Positions 9,045-16,957 of a stretch of 64,000 nucleotides of DNA are shown here, one piece after another. The stretch comes from Nitrososphaerota archaeon (GTDB lineage Archaea > Thermoproteota > Nitrososphaeria > Nitrososphaerales > Nitrosopumilaceae). A program made the translations under genes and the position numbers. The notes under the pieces are model-generated. The model saw only the letters and a program-made list of their open reading frames with translations. It was not told where the DNA came from and made no database searches. The stretch is from contig JAGWFT010000001.1 of assembly GCA_028867755.1 (NCBI GenBank), positions 474,727 through 538,726 on the forward strand, given 5' to 3'. Positions within the stretch are counted from its first letter, which is position 1, and the number at the start of each line of letters is the position of its first letter.

Positions 9045-9953
9045 TCAATTTAGCCCTAAATTCAATAGTGTACTGCACACGGAACATACATCACCCGTGC
9101 ATTCGGATCCGCACTTTGAACAGGTTTTCCACTTCTTGCCTGTTTCATCTTTTAGTACTGAGGAAACTTTCAAAATCGATCTATACATGTTATTCTTAAT
9201 CCCAATATGATTTTTTTCTAACAAATTGAGAAAATTCCTTATCTCAGTTCTGATCCCCTCATTCATGTGTGGACATTCTTCTGATTGAAATGGAATCTTA
9301 TTTGTAAAAGCATAGAAGACAATCTCGTTTTCATAAATCTCACAAAATGGTTTTATCTTTCTTGTTTTATTATTTGATAGTTCAGGATCCATCCAACTTA
9401 TCTTGTTTACATCCCCCGAAAGAAGATTAATAATAAAAGTTTGAATAAAATCATCCAGATTATGACCCGTAGCAACCACATCTACTCCTAACTTATTTGC
9501 ACCAAAATCAATGGCACGTCTTCTTAATATGCCGCATATGGAACAAGAAGAGATCTTTTCTTTTTCTCTTATCTCAAGTGACTGTTCTAAAGTAGTACCG
9601 AAAAGCTTCTCGTACGAGTAAACATTATGTTCTACCTGAATCTTGTTACAAAAATCGTTTACAATTTCTAATGCCTCATCTCTATATCCTGGAATGCCTT
9701 CGTCGATTGTAATGGCTTTAAGCGTGAAATTATGATTCAATGAAATTTGTTTTAGTATGTATAAAAGAGATAGTGAATCCTTCCCACCAGAAACAGCAAC
9801 TCCTACTACATCTCCAGAATTAATCATCTTGTACTTTGAGATAGTTTTGATAGTTTTTCGTACAATTGATTTTGAAAAACAACTAGAACAAAGATTTTCG
9901 CCAGAATATTTCCTAGAATAAACTACGGTATTTTCACACCAATCGCATTTCAT
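9045..9953 (-). CDS. tRNA 2-thiolation enzyme, TtuA/NcsA (Ctu1) family
   Basis: 302 residues. An N-terminal zinc ribbon (Cys3, Cys6, Cys22, Cys25) precedes a PP-loop ATPase domain with SGGKDS at 55-60 and the CSICG cysteine pair near 136-139 that, with a later ECP cysteine, would bind the Fe-S cluster of this family. A second zinc ribbon (CSKC and CSVC) closes the protein. Members adenylate and thiolate U34 or U54 of tRNA using a ubiquitin-like sulfur carrier. Which uridine is modified cannot be told from sequence alone. ATG start at 9953 with a TTAAATTA-type box about 25-32 bases upstream. Confidence 0.88.
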   Translation of the reverse strand: MKCDWCENTVVYSRKYSGENLCSSCFSKSIVRKTIKTISKYKMINSGDVVGVAVSGGKDSLSLLYILKQISLNHNFTLKAITIDEGIPGYRDEALEIVNDFCNKIQVEHNVYSYEKLFGTTLEQSLEIREKEKISSCSICGILRRRAIDFGANKLGVDVVATGHNLDDFIQTFIINLLSGDVNKISWMDPELSNNKTRKIKPFCEIYENEIVFYAFTNKIPFQSEECPHMNEGIRTEIRNFLNLLEKNHIGIKNNMYRSILKVSSVLKDETGKKWKTCSKCGSECTGDVCSVCSTLLNLGLN

Positions 9954-9998
9954 GGTCGAGTTTTTCTCCTTCCTTAATTTAACTATATTTTGCTTGTC

Positions 9999-11201
9999 TT
10001 AAATTGTGATAAAACCAGATTTGAGCGCTGATAATGCTATGTTTAGACCAAATAGAATGAAAGTAAAAGTGTATAGTGATAACATAGTACCTTTTAATGC
10101 TTTTTCGGATATCCTCTTTTCAATTATACTGTGAACAAATTTGCCACCGTCTAGTATTGGTAAGGGTAGCATGTTGAATATGCCGATGAAAAATGATAGC
10201 ATCCATAGCCACAACAAAAACATGAATATTTCTGGACTCCAATGTATGTAATATGGTACGACTGGCTGATAGGAAGGTAATGCAGCTCTCATAATACCAA
10301 GCATTCCTTTTTGAGGATCATCTTTTGATGGGGTTACTGTCACAGAAATCTGAAGAGGTTGTCCTGATCTGGTCAAAGTCACATCAGCAGTATCTCCAGG
10401 TTTTAACTTAACTTTGGCAAAATCTTGTGGCAGAGATATGTGAATTCCATTGATCTGAGTAATGATGTCGTCTTTTTGTAGTCCAGCTTTTTCAGCTCCT
10501 GATCCAGGCTCAACTGCTATAATTGGAACACCTAGAGGTTCGCTATAGAGAATGTTTCGTATACCATCTGGCATAATTAGGGCAAAAGATGGATTGAACA
10601 AAAGTAAACCTGCAATTATGAAAGAGAATATGACATTTGATGTTGCACCGGCTCCTATCACTCTAAGCCTGGATATTCTTTTGGCTTTTGCAAATTCTTC
10701 CTCATCTGGTTCTACAAAGCCTGCAAATAGAGCAATAAATACAGCAAAACCTCCCGTTTTGATCTTTATCTTTTCAAGAGTTGCTACTATTCCATGTGCA
10801 CCTTCATGCATCACAAGTACAATTGGAACTGAAAGAAGAAAGTATGCTATGTTAGAACTTGATTGAATTGTAACTCCAGGTATGAGCACAGTCATCTCTG
10901 CAAATGATTCTGGTTTTACAAAGAAGTTAGAAAGATTAGAAATCAGATACCAAAAACCGGCACCCATCATTATGAATCCCAATATCACGCTTGCATTTGA
11001 AAAAATTCTTGTAGCACGTTCTGTTCTACCTAAAAGTCTGGTCAAAAGTAACTGAACATCCTTATTTTTATAGGTCAAACTGTAGGGTTTTATCTCAAAA
11101 CCACGTTTATCCAGTTTTGAGGCCTTTGCAATTGCAAATATGATGACCCATGCAATTAAAACATAAATGATAGAGTTCTGCTGCAAAAATCCAAATGCCA
11201 A
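9999..11201 (-). CDS. Site-2 protease family intramembrane metalloprotease with PDZ domain
   Basis: 400 residues, multi-spanning. The zinc-binding motif HEGAH (132-136) lies in a membrane helix, a PDZ domain spans about residues 215-300, and the second metal motif LDGGKF is near 350. This is the RseP/S2P (M50) architecture with transmembrane segments on both sides. It would cleave membrane-bound substrates such as anti-sigma-like regulators or leftover signal peptides; the target is unknown. The start is TTG at 11201, divergent from cutA with only 44 bases between the two chosen starts. Confidence 0.9.
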   Translation of the reverse strand: MAFGFLQQNSIIYVLIAWVIIFAIAKASKLDKRGFEIKPYSLTYKNKDVQLLLTRLLGRTERATRIFSNASVILGFIMMGAGFWYLISNLSNFFVKPESFAEMTVLIPGVTIQSSSNIAYFLLSVPIVLVMHEGAHGIVATLEKIKIKTGGFAVFIALFAGFVEPDEEEFAKAKRISRLRVIGAGATSNVIFSFIIAGLLLFNPSFALIMPDGIRNILYSEPLGVPIIAVEPGSGAEKAGLQKDDIITQINGIHISLPQDFAKVKLKPGDTADVTLTRSGQPLQISVTVTPSKDDPQKGMLGIMRAALPSYQPVVPYYIHWSPEIFMFLLWLWMLSFFIGIFNMLPLPILDGGKFVHSIIEKRISEKALKGTMLSLYTFTFILFGLNIALSALKSGFITI

Positions 11202-11245
11202 ATTAATTGATACTCTTTTTAGTCAGGGCAAATTTATCAGTTGCT

Positions 11246-11590
11246 ATGGGGCTTGTGATAGTTTCAACATATCCCGACAAAAAGTCCATATCTAAAATTG
11301 CAGATATTGTAGTAAACAAAGGATTAGCAGCATGTGTAAATTATACAAAAATTCATTCTGTATACGCATGGAAAGGGAAACTGGAAAATACAGAGGAGTT
11401 TTTGGCGCTTTTCAAGACCACAACAAGAACAAAAGATCTACTCAAAAAAGAGATTGCAAAAACTCATCCATACCAAGTTCCAGAAATTGTAGAACTAAAA
11501 ATGGATTCTGTAAACCTATCATATCAGAACTGGCTCATAAACTCAACTCGTAAGAGCAAACCTAAGAAGCGAAATAATTCCACCAAGTGA
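11246..11590 (+). CDS. cutA: CutA1 family protein
   Basis: 114 residues from ATG 11246; an upstream TTG at 11207 would add a non-conserved tail and is less likely. The start VIVSTYPD and the later AYAWKGKLE-like and HPYQVPE segments are the CutA1 trimer signatures. CutA1 binds divalent metals and is tied to metal tolerance, although its biochemical role is unclear. The 3' end overlaps the convergent pelota gene by 48 bases. Confidence 0.92.
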   Translation: MGLVIVSTYPDKKSISKIADIVVNKGLAACVNYTKIHSVYAWKGKLENTEEFLALFKTTTRTKDLLKKEIAKTHPYQVPEIVELKMDSVNLSYQNWLINSTRKSKPKKRNNSTK

Positions 11591-12595
11591 CGATACCCTA
11601 AGACCCACATCTGTTGTTGGATCTACGGCATATACCTCTACTCCCTTTCCTTCGGCTTGATTTAGGAATGTGATGATCTTCTCTTCCTCATGATCTTCGA
11701 AAATCTTATCTGAGAAGACTAGTGATTGTACAGCACCTGCCTCATTTGCTCTAGATGTTTCTTCAAAACCCATTGTGAATTTGTTAATTTTCTTGTTCAC
11801 CATGAGCATTATTTCATCTAAAATAGAAGATACTTTTGCAATCTTACTCTTAGTTAGAGCCTGTCTCATTGTTTCTGATTTTATGAATGTGTAGATGCCA
11901 TCTTCTCCACTTGAATCAATACCATCTATTACACGAATTCCATGTCCTTTGATAGATGGTAGCTCAGAAAGAAAATTTCCCAGTCGTTTTTTTGTTTCTC
12001 CTGGACCGAATATTATGATCTCATCTCTTTCCCTTATTGTAGATGTCATTGCACTTTGAATATCTTTGAAAAAATCTTCTATATTGAATTTGGATTTGTA
12101 TCTTTTTCCACTTGCTCCAGAGTACATGTTGGGCATAAGATTGAGATGTGTGCCAGTCAACCTTCCTATACCACAATCTGTAGTATCTATTGCAACAAGT
12201 AAGAAGCTGCTAGCATCTCTTTTTTCAAAAATTAACTTATTCTCAATATCACTCCAACTTTTCTTAATCAAAGTTATGGGTTCGCCAATTTTTAGAGTTA
12301 GAGAATGATGCGATCCCTTGCTAACAGATTCATTATCTGATTCTGCTATGATCCCCTGCACTTTTAATCTATCAACAACATCATCAATAGAAATCTTTTC
12401 CACATCAAGTGCAACTCGAATTTTAATTCTTTCTCCTCTGTCTGGTCTTGCAAAGTCTTTGTCTTGTTTTACGACACGTGTGGTATCTCCTACGATCCTG
12501 TCTCTATTACGTATAACTCGTCTTAATGTGAAAAGATCATCAGACTCTTCAGGTATTAATGCAACTGAATTTTCATCTATTTTTTTTGCAATCAA
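11543..12595 (-). CDS. pelA: Pelota/Dom34 ribosome rescue factor
   Basis: 350 residues, the archaeal pelota length. It has an N-terminal Sm-like domain, then central and C-terminal eRF1-like domains, and lacks the GGQ motif, as expected. Archaeal pelota works with aEF1A and ABCE1 to release stalled ribosomes. The start is TTG at 12595. It lies 41 bases downstream of the 12637 gene on the same strand, so the two may be cotranscribed. Its last 48 coding bases lie antisense to the end of cutA. Confidence 0.94.
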   Translation of the reverse strand: MIAKKIDENSVALIPEESDDLFTLRRVIRNRDRIVGDTTRVVKQDKDFARPDRGERIKIRVALDVEKISIDDVVDRLKVQGIIAESDNESVSKGSHHSLTLKIGEPITLIKKSWSDIENKLIFEKRDASSFLLVAIDTTDCGIGRLTGTHLNLMPNMYSGASGKRYKSKFNIEDFFKDIQSAMTSTIRERDEIIIFGPGETKKRLGNFLSELPSIKGHGIRVIDGIDSSGEDGIYTFIKSETMRQALTKSKIAKVSSILDEIMLMVNKKINKFTMGFEETSRANEAGAVQSLVFSDKIFEDHEEEKIITFLNQAEGKGVEVYAVDPTTDVGLRVSSLGGIISLLRFALTS

Positions 12596-12636
12596 CTGTG
12601 TATCCTATAAGATCTACAATAATAAAAAAGAGTGAT

Positions 12637-13059
12637 CTAGTTCGTTAATTCACTGTTCTTGACCTGCTTCTCTTCTGCCTTTTTCCTTAGATAATTTTGG
12701 ACCCATTCCTGTGTTATTACTCCGGCTTCAGTCAAGTTTACTAGTGTGTTGGTTGATGCCTCACCAGTTACCTTTCCCATAATACGTCTGATCTGTCTCC
12801 ATTTTAGATTCGTATTACCACTTTTCGATGAATAAATTATGCCGAGAACCTCTTTTGCGTTGACAAAAGTCATATCGCGAATCTTCTTGAGAGTTACCTT
12901 ATCTGCAGCCTCTACATAGATTAGGCCAGGCGAAGTTTCACGCTCAGGAAATACTTCATAATCCTCCAAGTAACTCTCTGGAACAAACGAGTTGCAAGTA
13001 CTTAGGACTACAAATTTCCTAAAACTTTCAAGCGAACAGGTAGCGTCAATGGTTACCAT
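12637..13059 (-). CDS. Conserved hypothetical protein
   Basis: 140 residues, soluble, with no domain I recognise. The C-terminal third is basic and Lys-rich. A central stretch IRRIMGKVTGEASTN looks like a helical, possibly nucleic-acid-binding segment. It sits immediately upstream of pelota in the same direction, which hints at a translation-related role, but that is inference from position only. ATG start at 13059. Confidence 0.6.
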   Translation of the reverse strand: MVTIDATCSLESFRKFVVLSTCNSFVPESYLEDYEVFPERETSPGLIYVEAADKVTLKKIRDMTFVNAKEVLGIIYSSKSGNTNLKWRQIRRIMGKVTGEASTNTLVNLTEAGVITQEWVQNYLRKKAEEKQVKNSELTN

Positions 13060-13133
13060 TTGTCTAGATTTCGCAACCGCCTTTTATCAAGCTTCTTGAA
13101 AGACTCAATTAGGAACATAGAAAATTACTTGTT

Positions 13134-13194
13134 GCAGGCGTTGATGACCAAATCCCTTTGATATGATGAGAAGGATCTTGAGTTCTGAGCCTGC
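13134..13194 (+). ncRNA. Probable C/D box guide sRNA
   Basis: The candidate is closed by a perfect 6-bp stem, GCAGGC (13134-13139) with GCCTGC (13189-13194). Just inside lie a C box, UGAUGA (13142-13147), and a D box, CUGA (13185-13188). An internal AUGAUGA C' box (13163-13169) matches the consensus, and UUGA at 13158-13161 could be a degenerate D'. The 61-nt length and box order are those of archaeal 2'-O-methylation guides that bind L7Ae, Nop5 and fibrillarin. The 15-nt guide before D is 13170-13184, with the guiding position at G13180; the guide before D' is about 13148-13157. Targets were not identified. The D'-C' spacing is unusually short. Confidence 0.7.
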
Positions 13195-13230
13195 ACTTGA
13201 TTTTTATAAAATAAGAAATTCCATTATGCT

Positions 13231-13650
13231 GTGAAATCACTTACTGAATATTTGATGTTTAATGTTCCATCCAGAAGAGGATTTGTGAATATTACTCCTG
13301 ATATACGTAAAATAGTTCAGAAGAGTGGAGTCAAAGATGGCATTTGTCTAGTTAATGCTATGCACATTACAGCCAGCGTATTTATCAACGATAATGAGAG
13401 TGGCCTTCATCAAGACTATGAGAGATGGCTTGAAGAATTGGCACCTCATGAACCGATATCAAAATATGAGCACAATAAAACTGGAGAAGATAATGCTGAC
13501 GCACATCTCAAAAGACAAATCATGGGAAGAGAAGTTATAGTTGCTATAACAAACGGTCAGCTTGATTTTGGACCATGGGAACAAATATTCTATGGTGAGT
13601 TTGATGGAAAAAGACCAAAGCGTGTACTTGTAAAGATTATCGGTGAATAA
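13231..13650 (+). CDS. YjbQ family protein (UPF0047)
   Basis: 139 residues with the family hallmarks: an N-terminal RRGFVNIT strand, the [13 protein letters not shown] segment, [15 protein letters not shown] with conserved His and Asp residues, and [13 protein letters not shown] near the end. Bacterial YjbQ members show thiamin-phosphate synthase side activity, and the true role is uncertain. The start is GTG at 13231. A TTTTTATAAAAT box at 13201-13212 lies 19-30 bases upstream, consistent with a leaderless message. The sRNA candidate ends just ahead of this promoter. Confidence 0.88.
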   Translation: MKSLTEYLMFNVPSRRGFVNITPDIRKIVQKSGVKDGICLVNAMHITASVFINDNESGLHQDYERWLEELAPHEPISKYEHNKTGEDNADAHLKRQIMGREVIVAITNGQLDFGPWEQIFYGEFDGKRPKRVLVKIIGE

Positions 13651-13806
13651 CTAACTCAAAGAACCACGTTTTTGGATTCCTTCTGTGAGTGGCTTGATCT
13701 TAAAACTTTCTTCATGATTCTGAGGACCATGACTGCATTTGACACAGCCAACTTTAAAACCGTTTGAGTCCTTCACATATGTTTCACAACCACAGAAACA
13801 AGTCAT
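13651..13806 (-). CDS. Small cysteine-rich (zinc-ribbon-like) protein, 51 aa
   Basis: A 51-residue reading frame from ATG 13806 to TAG 13651. It begins MTCFCGCETY and has a second pair CVKC at residues 21-24, so Cys3, 5, 7, 21 and 24 could form a small zinc-binding knuckle. The rest is polar and ends RGSLS. Its stop abuts the convergent YjbQ stop with no gap, and it follows the DtxR regulator by 41 bases on the same strand. The function is unknown. The cysteine pattern is the main support for a real gene. Confidence 0.6.
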   Translation of the reverse strand: MTCFCGCETYVKDSNGFKVGCVKCSHGPQNHEESFKIKPLTEGIQKRGSLS

Positions 13807-13847
13807 ACTTTCTACAACACTAAGCCATGATATAACTTATTTCACAA

Positions 13848-14306
13848 CTAAACCTTACAACACTTTCCACGTGGAATTTCGTGATCATGTGGACATTTTC
13901 TTGGATGTTTTAGCATTGTACATAGTGCATCTGTGAATTGCTCATTCATGTGATGCTCAATTCCACAAACCATCTCTTCATCAATGTCTACCTTAAGTGC
14001 ACTATCCATCAAAACTTCAAGCAATCTACTATTTCGCATCATATTGGAGCCAATTTGTTCTCCATTCTTGGTTAAAGAAACTCCGCCTTTGTTGTAGTTC
14101 ACAAGTTTGGTATCATTTAGCTTTTTTAGCATCTGAACCACACTTGGCTGTCTTACATTTAGCATCTTTGCTATTGTGCTTATCTTTACGGGGTCTCCGC
14201 CTTCCTTTATGTGCCAAATTGCCTTTAGATACATCTCTACATGTTCAGCCTCTGCAGTTCCAACAAATAGAACTTCTTGATCTTTCATATTCTGCATACC
14301 CATCAC
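13848..14306 (-). CDS. DtxR/MntR-family metal-dependent transcriptional regulator
   Basis: 152 residues (GTG at 14306; ATGs at 14303, 14297 and 14288 are alternatives). The N-terminal winged helix-turn-helix has the typical YLKAIWHI and RQPSVVQMLKKL segments. The dimerisation domain carries the metal ligand pattern around MVCGIEHHMNEQ and ends with a Cys/His-rich tail, CPHDHEIPRGKCC. Family members repress iron or manganese uptake genes when metal-bound. It starts one base after the TrmB-like gene ends, so the two regulators are coupled. The sensed metal and its targets are not known. Confidence 0.9.
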   Translation of the reverse strand: MMGMQNMKDQEVLFVGTAEAEHVEMYLKAIWHIKEGGDPVKISTIAKMLNVRQPSVVQMLKKLNDTKLVNYNKGGVSLTKNGEQIGSNMMRNSRLLEVLMDSALKVDIDEEMVCGIEHHMNEQFTDALCTMLKHPRKCPHDHEIPRGKCCKV

Positions 14307-14307
14307 C

Positions 14308-15078
14308 TTACTTTACGTCTTTTGATTCTTTCAACAAATACTCAAAGTATTCACGTGCGAATCCTGCAAGACCAGAATGGTCAGCCCATATGGCAACAGC
14401 TTCTTTTGAACCAGATGTTCCAAGTTCCTCTCCAAGTAATAAAACCACATATCTTTTGTCTGAGATAATGCCACCTCCAAAGAGCCCTTTTTTTAATTTG
14501 ACTTTGGCTACACGTGACAATGACTTTAGTGTATCATTATCAGCATCTTCTGATACCAGAATAGTGATATCTATCCCTCTGTCGTGCAATAATCTGAGCT
14601 TTGGTAATGCTTCTTTTGCCAAGGACTCGGCTACTTTGGGTATGGCAATCATTACCTCATTTCTACAAGAATCGACCATCTCCAGAATCTTAGTTGCTAT
14701 GTTCATGACTCCTGAAATAATCCAAATATCTGGTCTTTCACTCGTTCCGCTTTGTTCGTAAAGTGGTGTAAGTTCCTTTAATATGACATCTTCATTATTT
14801 CTAAACTCTGTCTCAAATTGCTGCCTTGACGTCTGCATTGCTGTAGCTGGAGACTTTGCAAAATACTGTGTAGGGCGTGAATCATCAGAACCTATCCATC
14901 CCTTTTCTTCTAACGTTCCTAATACCTCATATATCTTGGAATAGGGGACTCCTGATTTCTGGCTTAGGTCGGATGCTGTTATTGGACCTGTCTTGAGAAG
15001 AGAAGAGTATGTCTTTATCTCATAACTAGTAAGCCCTATCCTCTCAAGGGACTTTCTAGCCTTATCAGAGAGGCTCAT
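14308..15078 (-). CDS. TrmB-family transcriptional regulator
   Basis: 256 residues. The N-terminal winged helix (about 10-80) reads LTSYEIKTYSSLL, then SGVPYSKIYEVLGTLEEKGW, the standard TrmB pattern. It is followed by a coiled stretch and a PLD-like/TrmB C-terminal sensor domain. Archaeal TrmB proteins usually respond to sugars, but many thaumarchaeal paralogues have unknown ligands. Transcribed divergently from the tetraether-synthase-like gene, with a short shared control region, and coupled to the DtxR gene downstream. Regulation of the neighbour is an inference from position. Confidence 0.88.
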   Translation of the reverse strand: MSLSDKARKSLERIGLTSYEIKTYSSLLKTGPITASDLSQKSGVPYSKIYEVLGTLEEKGWIGSDDSRPTQYFAKSPATAMQTSRQQFETEFRNNEDVILKELTPLYEQSGTSERPDIWIISGVMNIATKILEMVDSCRNEVMIAIPKVAESLAKEALPKLRLLHDRGIDITILVSEDADNDTLKSLSRVAKVKLKKGLFGGGIISDKRYVVLLLGEELGTSGSKEAVAIWADHSGLAGFAREYFEYLLKESKDVK

Positions 15079-15103
15079 GTAATATCAATCGAAGATTTCA
15101 AGG

Positions 15104-15111
15104 TATATATG
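15104..15111 (+). promoter_or_regulatory. TATA box of the radical SAM (Tes-like) gene
   Basis: TATATATG in the divergent gap upstream of the radical SAM gene. Its last three bases are the ATG at 15109, so that ATG would lie upstream of the transcript start (expected about 15130-15135). This argues for a downstream start codon. Confidence 0.5.
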
Positions 15112-15204
15112 TCTAGGATGCACCGTTTGCTTGCTAACACGCACAAGTTCTACCTATTCATCTGGTGTCTTGTTGGAAATGGATTAAATACTCTTTCCGA
15201 AGAT

Positions 15205-16884
15205 ATGCCATTAATAGACATGGAACTAATTCAGATATCTAATCTAAAGACTCCTACTATAGGTAAGAAGTCTACTATTCGATTTACTCAAAGCATATGT
15301 CCAGACTGTAACATGATACTAGATGCCGAGGTCTTTGAAAGAGACAGCAAGGTCTTCATGACAAAGACCTGTCCTACACATGGTGAATGTGAGGAACTGT
15401 ATTTTGGCTCATATGAGATGTACAGGAAGTTTAGCACATATTGGATGGACGGCAAAGGTGCTCATGCTCCCAATGTAATGATTGACAAGTGTTCTTGTCC
15501 AAACAACTGTGGACTATGTTCTAACCATCTTTCACACAGTGGACTTGCAAACATGATAGTAACTAACAGATGTGATCTGACTTGTTGGTATTGCTTCTTT
15601 TATGTAAAGAAGGGCCTTGAAGGCGCATACATGTACGAGCCTACACAAGATCAAGTAAGAGCAATGATGAAAACTCTAAAGGCAGAAAGGCCAATTCCAG
15701 GCAACTCTATGCAAATCACCGGTGGTGAACCCATGTTAAGAGAAGACATCGCAGATGTTATCAAAATAATGAAAGAAGAAGGCGTGGATCATATACAGAT
15801 GAATACAAATGGAATCAGGTTTGCATTAGATCCAGAAGCAATGCGAGAGGTAAGACTTGCAGGTGTAAATAATTTGTATCTTAGCTTTGATGGAGTTACC
15901 CCAAGAACAAATCCAAAGAATCACTGGGAAATTCCATATGCATTAGAAAGCGCAAGAAAGACCGGAACCACTGTTGTCTTTGTTCCAACAGTTATCAAAT
16001 CAATTAATGATCATGAGTTAGGTGGCATTATCAGATATGCACAAAAGAATCTCGATGTTGTACATGCCGTTAACTTCCAACCCGTCTCACTCACAGGAAG
16101 AATGGGCAAGAAAGAGCGTGAGAAATACAGAATCACAATTCCAGACTGCATACAAAGAATCGAAGAACAAACAGGTGCTGAGGTAACAGTAGATGACTGG
16201 TTCCCAGTTCCAAGCTGCATGCCATTGACAAACGTCATTGAAGCATTTTCAAGCAAACCAAAATACGAGTTATCTATTCACTTTGCATGTGGTGCCGGAA
16301 CATACATCTTCGAAGATCAGGACACCAAAAAGTTTGTTCCATTAACAAAATTTGCAGACATTCAGGGAATGTTGGAACTATTTGAGGATAAAGCAGAAGA
16401 GATTCGTTCTGGTAAAAACAAGTACTTTACAATGCTGGAGGTTGTAAGAAAACTCTCAAGCTTTGTTGACAGAAAGAAACAACCAGCAGGCCTTGACTTG
16501 GCAAAGATGTTTGGTAATATCCTAATGAAGAGATCATTTGATTCAGTTGGTTCATGGCATGTCAAGGGACTCTTCTTAGGTATGATGCACTTCCAAGACA
16601 AGTACAACGAAGACTTGGAAAGACTGCAAAGATGTGATATTCATTATGTGACACCAGATCTTAGGATAATTCCATTCTGTGCGTTCAATGTAATTCCAGA
16701 ATGGTATAGAGACAGAATCCAAAAGAAATATTCTACAACAGTAGAAGAATGGGAGCAAAAAGTAGGTGCAAAATTAGAGGATGGTCTCTATAGGGGCATA
16801 ATGAGAAGAGGTTCAGGCGACGAGCTTGCTGCAGGTTGTGCAAAGAGCCAGATGTTCCACGAGGCATCTCAGGCTCTAATGTAA
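15205..16884 (+). CDS. Radical SAM enzyme, tetraether lipid synthase (Tes)-like
   Basis: 559 residues from ATG 15205 (an ATG at 15109 is in frame but lies in the TATA box). In this numbering, a CPDC pair (32-35) and CPTH segment form a rubredoxin-like N-terminus, CSCPNNCGLCSNH spans 96-108, and the radical SAM cluster motif CDLTCWYC is at 123-130, with TGGEP in the SAM-binding strand. The extra cysteine motifs plus NRCDLTC are the pattern of the MJ0619/Tes family, which joins two archaeol chains into tetraether (GDGT) lipids. The assignment comes from recognised motifs, not a search; another radical SAM role is possible. Divergent from the TrmB-DtxR regulator pair. Confidence 0.78.
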   Translation: MPLIDMELIQISNLKTPTIGKKSTIRFTQSICPDCNMILDAEVFERDSKVFMTKTCPTHGECEELYFGSYEMYRKFSTYWMDGKGAHAPNVMIDKCSCPNNCGLCSNHLSHSGLANMIVTNRCDLTCWYCFFYVKKGLEGAYMYEPTQDQVRAMMKTLKAERPIPGNSMQITGGEPMLREDIADVIKIMKEEGVDHIQMNTNGIRFALDPEAMREVRLAGVNNLYLSFDGVTPRTNPKNHWEIPYALESARKTGTTVVFVPTVIKSINDHELGGIIRYAQKNLDVVHAVNFQPVSLTGRMGKKEREKYRITIPDCIQRIEEQTGAEVTVDDWFPVPSCMPLTNVIEAFSSKPKYELSIHFACGAGTYIFEDQDTKKFVPLTKFADIQGMLELFEDKAEEIRSGKNKYFTMLEVVRKLSSFVDRKKQPAGLDLAKMFGNILMKRSFDSVGSWHVKGLFLGMMHFQDKYNEDLERLQRCDIHYVTPDLRIIPFCAFNVIPEWYRDRIQKKYSTTVEEWEQKVGAKLEDGLYRGIMRRGSGDELAAGCAKSQMFHEASQALM

Positions 16885-16957
16885 ATTTTATTTCATCAAA
16901 TCTCTCATTTTTAAAATTCTAAAGATTAATTGTAAGAGTACCACATCACAATTCTAA

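Noticed and set aside
13739-13936. 65-codon plus-strand frame over the small Cys-rich gene
   Set aside because: Overlaps two better supported minus-strand genes and has no conserved features.
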